A stretch of DNA of 64,000 nt from Micromonospora eburnea. GTDB taxonomy: Bacteria; Actinomycetota; Actinomycetes; Mycobacteriales; Micromonosporaceae. Positions 55,289 through 62,412 of the stretch are shown here, piece after piece. The stretch's first letter is position 1. Each line of letters begins with the position of its first letter. The translations under genes and the position numbers were made by a program. Where the stretch lies: the NCBI RefSeq assembly GCF_900090225.1, contig NZ_FMHY01000002.1, positions 620,001 to 684,000 of the forward strand, in the 5' to 3' direction. The notes under the pieces are model-generated. The model had not been told where the DNA came from. It saw only the letters and a list, made by a program, of their open reading frames with translations, and did no database searches.

Positions 55289-56569
55289 ATGAGTGCTTTC
55301 ACGGCGGTTGACGTCATCCGGGCCAAGCGGGACGGGGGCGTGCTGAGCGACGGGCAGATCGACTGGGTCGTCGACGCGTACACCAGGGGGCTGGTGGCCG
55401 ACGAGCAGATGTCGGCGCTGGCCATGGCGATCCTGCTGCGCGGCATGACCGGGCCGGAGATCGCCCGGTGGACGGCCGCGATGATCGCCAGCGGGGAGCG
55501 GTTGGACCTCTCGCCGGTGACCCGGCCGACCGTCGACAAGCACTCCACCGGCGGCGTCGGCGACAAGATCACCCTGCCGCTCACTCCGCTCGTCGCCGCC
55601 TGCGGCGCGGCGGTGCCGCAGTTGAGCGGCCGGGGTCTCGGCCACACCGGCGGCACGCTGGACAAGCTGGAGTCGATCCCCGGCTGGCGGGCCGCGCTGA
55701 GCAACGCGGAGTTCATCGCCCAGCTCCGTGACGTCGGCGCGGTGATCTGCGCGGCGGGCGACGGGCTGGCCCCGGCCGACCGCAAGCTGTACGCGTTGCG
55801 CGACGTCACCGGCACGGTGGAGGCGATCCCGCTGATCGCCAGCTCGATCATGAGCAAGAAGATCGCCGAGGGGACCGGCGCGCTGGTGCTCGACGTGAAG
55901 GTGGGCTCCGGCGCGTTCATGAAGACCGTCGACGACGCCCGCGAACTGGCCCGGACCATGGTGGAGCTGGGCAAGGCGCACGGGGTGCGGACGGCGGCTT
56001 TGCTCACCGACATGTCCACCCCGCTCGGCCTGGCGATCGGCAACGCGGTCGAGGTGACCGAGTCGGTCGAGGTGCTCGCCGGTGGTGGCCCGGCCGACGT
56101 GGTGGAGCTGACCCTGGCACTGGCCCGGGAGATGCTCGACGCCGCGGGCCTGGCGGACGCCGACCCGGCGGCGGCGTTGCGTGACGGCCGGGCGATGGAC
56201 GCCTGGCGGACGATGATCCGGGCGCAGGGCGGCGACCCGGACGCCCCGATGCCCACGGCCAACGAGGTCGAGGTGGTCCACGCCGACGCCGACGGCTACG
56301 TCGCCGGGATCGACGCGTACGCCATGGGGGTGGCCGCCTGGCGGCTCGGAGCCGGCCGGGCCCGCAAGGAGGACCCGGTGAGCATCCCGGCCGGCGTGGT
56401 GCTGCACAAGCGCCCCGGCGAGCCGGTCCGCGTCGGCGAGCCCCTGTACGAGCTGCGCGCCGAGCACGCGCAGCGGATCCCGGCCGCGCTGGCCGAGGCG
56501 CAGCGGGCCTTCCGGATCGCCCCGGAGGCCCCGGCCGCGACGCCACTGGTGATCGAGCGGATCGGCTGA
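55289..56569 (+). CDS. deoA: thymidine phosphorylase
   Basis: A 426-residue enzyme cleaving thymidine or deoxyuridine with phosphate. Signatures are VDKHSTGGVGDKITL, SGRGLGHTGGTLDKLESIPG and the phosphate and ribose sites in SSIMSKKIAEGTGALVLDVKVGSGAFMK. It follows cdd, so deoxycytidine can pass through deamination to phosphorolysis. The ribosome site is weak (GAAAG). Confidence 0.95.
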   Translation: MSAFTAVDVIRAKRDGGVLSDGQIDWVVDAYTRGLVADEQMSALAMAILLRGMTGPEIARWTAAMIASGERLDLSPVTRPTVDKHSTGGVGDKITLPLTPLVAACGAAVPQLSGRGLGHTGGTLDKLESIPGWRAALSNAEFIAQLRDVGAVICAAGDGLAPADRKLYALRDVTGTVEAIPLIASSIMSKKIAEGTGALVLDVKVGSGAFMKTVDDARELARTMVELGKAHGVRTAALLTDMSTPLGLAIGNAVEVTESVEVLAGGGPADVVELTLALAREMLDAAGLADADPAAALRDGRAMDAWRTMIRAQGGDPDAPMPTANEVEVVHADADGYVAGIDAYAMGVAAWRLGAGRARKEDPVSIPAGVVLHKRPGEPVRVGEPLYELRAEHAQRIPAALAEAQRAFRIAPEAPAATPLVIERIG

Positions 56570-56680
56570 TCCGTTCCGGTTGGCGGGGCCGTGGTGCCGG
56601 TCCCGCCGACCGGCTATCCTGCCTGGCCAAGGGGGACCGATCGGCGATGAGCCGACGCGAGCAGACAGGGGGCCTGAGCC

Positions 56681-57361
56681 GTGCGCGTACCCGCCCCCGA
56701 TTCCCGGGCCGTTCGTGAGGCGAGCCTCGAAGAGCTGTCCCGGCTGGGTCTCCCACTGCCGCCGCCGCACTTCCCGCTGGTCTGGGAGCCGGGGGACGAG
56801 GTCGAGCTGCGTTCCACCGCCGAGATCGAGGCGCGGATCGCGGTGCTGCACCTGATCCTGGCCCGGTGCTTCGGGATGCCGGCGCAGGCGGCGATGAGCT
56901 GGCTGCTGGAGTCGCACCTGGTTGACACGGTGACCCCGCCCGAGTGGCAGTTCGTCGTGGGCGGCAAGGGCGACCACCGTTCGTTCGTACTGCACCACGA
57001 CGCGCTCTTCTCGCTGGCCTGGGTGCTCGGGTTGGCCAAGGAGCTGGACCCGACGGTGCCGGTGGACGAGCGGCTGGTCGAGCGGATGCCGAACCTGGTC
57101 GGCGGGGAGACCTTCCCGCAGTGGCGGGCCCGGATTCTGGCCGCGCCGCAACATCCGGCCGACGCCGCCGCCCTGCTCGACCTGCACTACTGCCTGGACT
57201 GGGCGTACCTGGAGTCGGAGCGCACCGGCCGGGCGCTGCCCGGACTGGTGGACGCGAACGCGATCGGGCAGCGCCGATGGGCGCTGGAGTGGGCGGTGGT
57301 GCTGCGCGGGCCGTACCACGACGAGCCGCCGGGCTGGGAAGAGGTCGATCTCTCCACGTAG
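56681..57361 (+). CDS. DUF4272 domain protein
   Basis: A 226-residue soluble protein matching the DUF4272 pattern: an LGLPLPPPHFPLVWEPGDEVELRSTAEIEARIAVLHLILARCFG start, a helical core with SWLLESHLVD and LSPLEWQF-like TPPEWQFV, then LHYCLDWAYLES. Function unknown. It follows deoA on the same strand with a 111-bp gap containing a TATCCT -10-like box, so it may be transcribed separately. Confidence 0.82.
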   Translation: MRVPAPDSRAVREASLEELSRLGLPLPPPHFPLVWEPGDEVELRSTAEIEARIAVLHLILARCFGMPAQAAMSWLLESHLVDTVTPPEWQFVVGGKGDHRSFVLHHDALFSLAWVLGLAKELDPTVPVDERLVERMPNLVGGETFPQWRARILAAPQHPADAAALLDLHYCLDWAYLESERTGRALPGLVDANAIGQRRWALEWAVVLRGPYHDEPPGWEEVDLST

Positions 57362-57368
57362 GGCCCGG

Positions 57369-58274
57369 TCAGCGTGGGCGGTGCACGCCGAGCCGGACGG
57401 CGAGGGTCACCGGTGTCGGCTCGGGCAGCGCGGCGATGCGCTCGGCGAGCCGGGCCGGGTCGGCGTGCCAGGCGCTCGGGCCCATCCCCACCAGGGTGGC
57501 CACCTCGCTGCGGCGCAGCGCCAGCCGGGCCCGGTGCTCGGTCGCCGATTCCTCGATGAAGTGCGCGCCCAGGCTGCCGGCGACCCGGTCCGCCTTGGCC
57601 GGGTCCACCCGGAGCAGGTCGAGCGCGTCGACCAGCTCGGCGAGGTGGTCCACGGCCGGGGTGACCACCAGCAGCGCGCCGGCCGGATCGAGCACCCGGT
57701 GGAACTCCGGGCCGTTACGCGGCGCGAAGACGTTCAGCAGCAGGGCGGCGGAGTGGTCGGCCAGCGGCAGCCGCCGCCAGGTGTCGGCGAGCGCCGCTGC
57801 CGCGCGCGGGTGGGCCCGGGCTGCCCGGCGCAGCGCCGGCTTGGCGACGTCCAGCGCCAGGCCGACGGCGTCCGGCAGCGCCGCCAGCACCGCCGCGAGA
57901 TACCAGCCGGTCCCGGCCCCGGCGTCCACCACCAGGGGGTACGCGGCCCGCGCCGCGCTGTGGCCACCCCGCTCGGACGCCGCGCCGGTGCCCGCCCGTA
58001 CCCCCGCGACCGCCTCGGCGGCGGTGGCGGCGAGCGCGGCGGCGACGGTGTCGTAGTGGCCGGCGGCGAGGAAGTCGGCGCGGGCGGCGACCATTTCGGT
58101 GCTGTCCCCGGTGTGCGGGGCGTGGCCGGCGAGCAGGTTGACGTATCCCTGGCGGGCGATGTCGAAGCTGTGCCGGCGTGGGCAGCGCAGGGCGCGGGCG
58201 GTGCCGGCGGTGGTTTCGGCCAGCGGCTCGGCGCAGACCGGGCAGCGCAGCCGGTCGAGGATTCGGGCGTCCAC
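57369..58274 (-). CDS. RlmA-family 23S rRNA (guanine-N1)-methyltransferase
   Basis: A 301-residue SAM-dependent enzyme. A zinc ribbon (CPVC near residue 11, CPRRH near 31) is followed by the family-specific DIARQGYVNLL, GDSTEMVAARADFLAAGHY, and the SAM-binding VVDAGAGTGWYLAAVL. The RlmA family methylates G745 or G748 in helix 35 of 23S rRNA; TlrB and MyrA members give macrolide resistance in producers. Which of these applies is not decided by sequence. Its GTG start is one base after the stop of the MarR gene, so the two form an operon. Confidence 0.9.
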   Translation of the reverse strand: MDARILDRLRCPVCAEPLAETTAGTARALRCPRRHSFDIARQGYVNLLAGHAPHTGDSTEMVAARADFLAAGHYDTVAAALAATAAEAVAGVRAGTGAASERGGHSAARAAYPLVVDAGAGTGWYLAAVLAALPDAVGLALDVAKPALRRAARAHPRAAAALADTWRRLPLADHSAALLLNVFAPRNGPEFHRVLDPAGALLVVTPAVDHLAELVDALDLLRVDPAKADRVAGSLGAHFIEESATEHRARLALRRSEVATLVGMGPSAWHADPARLAERIAALPEPTPVTLAVRLGVHRPR

Positions 58275-58275
58275 G

Positions 58276-58758
58276 TCAGGCCTCGGACGGGCTGGTCTGC
58301 TGCCCGCCGGTGAGGTGGTCGACCACCCGGTGGGTCAGGGCGCCGAGTGCCGCGACCTCCTCCGGGGTGAGCAGGTCGATCAGGTGTCGGCGGACGGCGT
58401 CGACGTGGCCGGGCGCGGCCGCCTCGATGGCCTGCCGGCCCGCGGGGGTGAGCGCGATGACCGAACCCCGGCCGTCGGACGGGCATTCCTCCCGGATGAC
58501 CAGGCCACGCTGCTGCATCCGGGTGAGGTGGTGGGACAGCCGGCTGCGTGACCAGAGCATCCGGTCGGCCAGCTCGCTGAGCCGTAGCCGCTGGTCGGGT
58601 GTTTCGGAGAGGTCGGAGAGGACGTCGTAGTCCGGCTCGGAGAGGCCGGCGTCCTGCATCAGTTCCCGGGCCAGCTCCAGGTCGAGCAGGCGGCGCATCC
58701 GGCGGTAGCCGCGCCAGGCCCGGTCTTCCCGCTCGTCGAGCCAGCGTGGTCCGTCCAT
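58276..58758 (-). CDS. MarR family regulator
   Basis: A 160-residue winged-helix regulator with DYDVLSDLSETPDQRLRLSELADRMLWSRSRLSHHLTRMQQRGLV and the beta-wing EECPSDGRGSVIALTPAG. It is cotranscribed with the RlmA-type methyltransferase gene and divergent from a membrane protein gene. Two copies of its probable operator (TGACATGTCA) are in the gap. The ATG lies 6 bp after TAGGAT (58765-58770), consistent with leaderless translation. Confidence 0.93.
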   Translation of the reverse strand: MDGPRWLDEREDRAWRGYRRMRRLLDLELARELMQDAGLSEPDYDVLSDLSETPDQRLRLSELADRMLWSRSRLSHHLTRMQQRGLVIREECPSDGRGSVIALTPAGRQAIEAAAPGHVDAVRRHLIDLLTPEEVAALGALTHRVVDHLTGGQQTSPSEA

Positions 58759-58778
58759 GCCGCGATCCTAGCCCAGTT

Positions 58779-58823
58779 GTTGACATGTCATCTAGGTGGC
58801 CCTAGGTTAGGTGACATGTCAAC
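58779..58823. promoter_or_regulatory. consensus promoter overlapped by two MarR operators
   Basis: On the plus strand TTGACA (58780-58785), a 17-bp spacer and TAGGTT (58803-58808) form a near-perfect promoter, and the ATG of the membrane gene is 7 bp later. GTTGACATGTCA (58779-58790) and TGACATGTCAAC (58812-58823) are exact mirror images. Each contains the palindrome TGACATGTCA, covering the -35 box and the start codon. Confidence 0.87.
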
Positions 58824-59445
58824 CAGATTGCCGGCGCGCGTCGTCCGGCTTCTACTCGGGCTCGCCCTCTTCGGCGCCAGCGTGGCGCTGATGGTGCGGG
58901 CGGACCTCGGGCTCTCCTCCTGGGACGTGCTGCACCAGGGTCTGGCCGAGCGGACCGGCCTGCCGCTCGGCTGGGTGGTCAACGGCGTCGCGCTGGTCGT
59001 GCTGCTGCTCTGGGTTCCGCTGCGCCAGCGCCCCGGGATCGGCACGGTGGCCAACGTGGCCCTGGTGGGCCTGGCCCTCGACGGGGTGCTGGCCGTCCTG
59101 CCGCCGGTGCACGCCCCGGCCACCCGGTTCGGCCTGCTGCTCCTCGGCGTCCTGCTCAACGGGGTCGCGACCGCTCTCTACCTGGGCGCCCGGTTCGGCC
59201 CGGGCCCGCGCGACGGGCTGATGACCGGCCTGGCCGCCCGCGGTCTCCCGCTCGGTCGCGCCCGCACCCTGATCGAGCTGGGCGTGCTCGCCACCGGCTG
59301 GCTGCTCGGCGGCACCGTCGGCATCGGCACGGTGATCTACGCGTTGAGCATCGGCCCGCTCGCCCAGTTCCTCATCCCCCGACTCGCCGTGCCGGCACCC
59401 CGCCGACCCGCACAGACAGGAGTGACCTCGCCATGCCCCGCCTGA
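58816..59445 (+). CDS. YczE/YitT family membrane protein
   Basis: A 209-residue protein with five to six helices and the family signature ADLGLSSWDVLHQGL, later RFGPGPRDGLMTGLA. Relatives (YczE in Bacillus) influence export or maturation of secondary metabolites, but the function is unproven. It is probably leaderless and MarR-repressed. It overlaps the FMN reductase gene by 13 bp. Confidence 0.9.
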   Translation: MSTRLPARVVRLLLGLALFGASVALMVRADLGLSSWDVLHQGLAERTGLPLGWVVNGVALVVLLLWVPLRQRPGIGTVANVALVGLALDGVLAVLPPVHAPATRFGLLLLGVLLNGVATALYLGARFGPGPRDGLMTGLAARGLPLGRARTLIELGVLATGWLLGGTVGIGTVIYALSIGPLAQFLIPRLAVPAPRRPAQTGVTSPCPA

Positions 59446-60002
59446 ACGTGATCGTCGCCAGCACCCGTCCCGGCCGGGTGGGCCGACGGATCGGTGACTG
59501 GTTCACGGCCGCCGCCGTCCGGCACGGTGCCTTCGACGACGTACGCCTGGTCGACCTCGCCGAGGTCGGGCTGCCGTTCCACGACGAGCCGCACCACCCG
59601 TCCGAAGGGCGGTACCTGCATCGGCACACCCTGGAGTGGAGCGAGACCGTCGCCGCGGCCGACGCCTTCGTCTTCGTGATGCCGGAGTACAACCACGGCT
59701 TCAGCGCGCCGCTGAAGAACGCGATCGACTACCTCTTCCATGAGTGGCGGCACAAGCCGGTGGGCTTCGTCAGCTACGGGATGACCTCCGGCGGCCTCCG
59801 GGCGGTGCAGATGATCAAGCAGGTGGTCACCACGCTGAACATGGTGCCGGTCAACGAGGCGGTGACCATCTTCCTGCGGCAGGCGCTGGACGACGCCGGG
59901 GAGCTGCGCCCGGACCCCGGGCGGGAGGCGGCGGCGGACCTGATGCTCGACCAGGTGGCCCGGCTGGCCACGGCGCTCACCCCGCTGCGGGTGGCGGCAT
60001 GA
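59433..60002 (+). CDS. NADPH-dependent FMN reductase family protein
   Basis: A 189-residue flavodoxin-fold reductase: NVIVASTRPGRVGRRIGDW binds the FMN phosphate and MPEYNHGFSAPLKNAIDYL is the family core. It reduces FMN or quinones and azo dyes with NAD(P)H. Its start lies inside the end of the YczE gene. Its TGA overlaps an ATG (ATGA) that belongs to an inserted repeat. Confidence 0.92.
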   Translation: MPRLNVIVASTRPGRVGRRIGDWFTAAAVRHGAFDDVRLVDLAEVGLPFHDEPHHPSEGRYLHRHTLEWSETVAAADAFVFVMPEYNHGFSAPLKNAIDYLFHEWRHKPVGFVSYGMTSGGLRAVQMIKQVVTTLNMVPVNEAVTIFLRQALDDAGELRPDPGREAAADLMLDQVARLATALTPLRVAA

Positions 60003-60086
60003 GCGAGCGTCAGCGAGTGAATCGTCAATGCAGTGCGGGTGTGCCTCAGGCCGGTGCCGAGCGAAGCGAGGTGGCGGCATGAGCGA
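59991..60086. repeat. GAGCGAAGCGAG repeat at the FMN reductase/F420 enzyme junction
   Basis: GTGGCGGCATGAGCGA occurs at 59991-60006 and 60071-60086, bounding an 80-bp unit that starts GAGCGAGCGTCAGCGAG and ends CGAGCGAAGCGAG. The ATG at 59999 opens a 27-codon ORF whose TGA overlaps the ATG at 60079. So coupling from the upstream stop to the downstream start is preserved through two ATGA steps. Confidence 0.88.
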
Positions 60087-60492
60087 CCGGCTGTGGGAGC
60101 TGTTCGGCGAGCGGGGGCGCGGCGTGCTGGTGACCCTGCGCCGAGACGGCCGGCCGCAGCTGTCCAACGTCGACTACCTGGCGGAACCGGGGTTGATCCG
60201 CTGCTCCACCACCGGCGACCGGGCCAAGGTGCGCAACCTGCGCCGCGATCCCCGGGCCAGCTTCCACGTCACCACCGCCGACGGCGGGGCGTACGCGGTG
60301 GCCGAGGGGACGGTGACCCTCACCGCACCGGCCGCCGCGACGGACGACGCCACGGTCGACGAGCTGGTCGAGGTCTATCGGCGGATCCGGGGGGAGCATC
60401 CGGACTGGCCGGACTATCGGGCGGCGATGGTGTCCGACGGCCGGCTGGTGCTCCGGCTGACCGTCGAGCGGGTGTACGGGTGGCGTCCCTGA
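60079..60492 (+). CDS. PPOX-class F420-dependent oxidoreductase
   Basis: A 137-residue split-barrel protein of the pyridoxamine oxidase-like FDOR-B group. RRDGRPQLSNVDYL and RAKVRNLRRDPRASFHV are typical of F420-binding members, as in Rv1155. It probably reduces a substrate with F420H2; the substrate is unknown. The start is coupled to the repeat-borne ORF upstream. Confidence 0.88.
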   Translation: MSDRLWELFGERGRGVLVTLRRDGRPQLSNVDYLAEPGLIRCSTTGDRAKVRNLRRDPRASFHVTTADGGAYAVAEGTVTLTAPAAATDDATVDELVEVYRRIRGEHPDWPDYRAAMVSDGRLVLRLTVERVYGWRP

Positions 60493-60545
60493 GGTCGGGT
60501 CCGGTCCCGTGTCGGGACCGGACCGCCGGTGACTAGTGTCTGAGC

Positions 60546-61622
60546 ATGGTCGCAATCCGGTACGAGGACATCGTCAAGGTCCCGAAGGCGCTGCTGCACG
60601 ATCACCTCGACGGCGGTCTGCGGCCTGCGACGATCGTCGAGCTGGCCGCCGAGGTCGGCCACGAACTGCCCACCACCGATCCGGAGGGGCTCGGCCGCTG
60701 GTTCGTCGAGGCGGCGAACTCGGGCTCGCTGGAGCGTTACCTGGAGACGTTCGCGCACACCGTGGCGGTCATGCAGACCGCGCCCGCGCTGCGCCGGGTC
60801 GCCCGCGAGTGCGCGCTCGACCTGGCCGCCGACGGCGTGGTCTACGCGGAGGTCCGGTTCGCCCCGGAGCAGCACCTGGAGCGGAACCTGACCCTGGACG
60901 AGGTGGTCGACGCCGTGGTGGCCGGCTTCGCGGAGGGCAGTGCCCTGGCCGCCGAGGCGGGCACCCCGATCCGGGTCGGCACCCTGCTCACCGCGATGCG
61001 GCACGCCGCCCGTTCGCAGGAGATCGCCGAGCTGGCCGTCCGGCACCGGGACACCGGTGTGGTCGGCTTCGACATCGCCGGTGCCGAGGCGGGCTTCCCG
61101 CCCACCCGACACCTGGACGCCTTCGAGTACCTCCAGCGGGAGAACTTCCACTTCACCATCCACGCCGGCGAGGCGTTCGGGCTGCCGTCGATCTGGCAGG
61201 CGATCCAGTGGTGCGGCGCGGACCGGCTCGGCCACGGCGTCCGGATCGTCGACGACATCACCCCGGGGCCGCCGCCGGTGCTGGGCCGGCTGGCCGCGTA
61301 CGTCCGGGACAAGCGGATCCCGCTGGAGCTGTGCCCGTCGTCGAACGTGCAGACCGGGGCGGCGCCGTCGATCGCCGAGCACCCGATCGGGCTGCTGCGC
61401 GACCTGCGTTTCCGGGTGACCGTCAACACCGACAACCGGTTGATGAGCGGCACCTCGATGTCGCGGGAGATGGCGCTGCTGGTGGAGGCCTTCGGCTACG
61501 GCTGGAAGGAACTCCAGTGGTTCACCATCAACGCGATGAAGAGCGCCTTCATCCCGTTCGACGAGCGGCTGAAGATCATCGACGAAGTGATCAAGCCGGC
61601 GTACGCCAAGCTGCTCGGCTGA
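60546..61622 (+). CDS. add: adenosine deaminase
   Basis: A 358-residue zinc enzyme converting adenosine to inosine. Metal and catalytic motifs are [27 protein letters not shown] and [11 protein letters not shown]. It completes the salvage set together with the upstream importer, cytidine deaminase and thymidine phosphorylase. ATG lies 6 bp after TAGTGT (60534-60539), suggesting a leaderless mRNA. Its stop abuts the convergent kinase gene with no gap. Confidence 0.96.
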   Translation: MVAIRYEDIVKVPKALLHDHLDGGLRPATIVELAAEVGHELPTTDPEGLGRWFVEAANSGSLERYLETFAHTVAVMQTAPALRRVARECALDLAADGVVYAEVRFAPEQHLERNLTLDEVVDAVVAGFAEGSALAAEAGTPIRVGTLLTAMRHAARSQEIAELAVRHRDTGVVGFDIAGAEAGFPPTRHLDAFEYLQRENFHFTIHAGEAFGLPSIWQAIQWCGADRLGHGVRIVDDITPGPPPVLGRLAAYVRDKRIPLELCPSSNVQTGAAPSIAEHPIGLLRDLRFRVTVNTDNRLMSGTSMSREMALLVEAFGYGWKELQWFTINAMKSAFIPFDERLKIIDEVIKPAYAKLLG

Positions 61623-62219
61623 TCACGGGTGGCCGGCGCGCAGGCCGGCCACCCGGCGCAGCACCTCCCGGGCCCGAGCCGCCTCGGCGCCCAGTCCGGT
61701 CTGCCGGCGCAGCACGGCCGGCTCGGTACGCAGCAGCGTGATCCCGCGCTGGATCAGCAGCCGGGGCGCCTTGCGCTGCTCGGACAGGTCGCGGGCGAGC
61801 CGGCGGACGAAGGTCGCCCCGCGCGGCCGGCGCAGCGCGTACGCCCCGGCGAGCAGACCGCGACGGCGGCACTCCTCGACGATCTCGGCGGCGAAGATCC
61901 CTTCGGCGACGAACAGTGGCGATCCGGCGACGTCGAACGGCCGGGTGGACACCCTACGGTCCGCGCCGATCGCATAAACCGGCACTTCGGCCTTGCCGTT
62001 CTGGGCCAGTCGGGCAATGGTTTCCACCGCTGCGGCCGCATCCCAGGACAGTGGTGACTCCCAGTCCACCTGTCCGTTCAGGCGCGGCAACGTAGGGTCA
62101 TCGCCGTCCTTGTAGAAGTCGTCCAAACAGAGCACCGGAAGTCCGGTTCGTTGGGCGATGTACGACTTTCCGGAGCCGGAGGGGCCGGCGAGGAGGACGA
62201 CGCGGTGAGGGGGCTTCAT
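61623..62219 (-). CDS. uridine kinase-like P-loop protein
   Basis: A 198-residue P-loop kinase with VVLLAGPSGSGKSYIA and VLCLDDFYKDGDDPTLPRL, resembling the uridine kinase/phosphoribulokinase family, and a DVAGSPLFVAEGIFAAEIV Walker B-like stretch. A uridine kinase role fits the nearby salvage genes but is inferred. Its end touches the add stop codon exactly. Confidence 0.87.
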   Translation of the reverse strand: MKPPHRVVLLAGPSGSGKSYIAQRTGLPVLCLDDFYKDGDDPTLPRLNGQVDWESPLSWDAAAAVETIARLAQNGKAEVPVYAIGADRRVSTRPFDVAGSPLFVAEGIFAAEIVEECRRRGLLAGAYALRRPRGATFVRRLARDLSEQRKAPRLLIQRGITLLRTEPAVLRRQTGLGAEAARAREVLRRVAGLRAGHP

Positions 62220-62412
62220 TACCTTGGGTTACTCCGGCCAGACGGATTGCTATCAAATTGCATCAACATCTCATCACACCTCTGGTGAGGGACAACCTGG
62301 GCTTTCTCTTTGCGGGGCGGCGTGATGGAATCTCGGAGGTCCGACCCGCCGGGTCGGTCGCTCGGCGTTGCCCAAGGGTGACGTCCGGACGCGGTAATGC
62401 GAGGGCGGTGAC

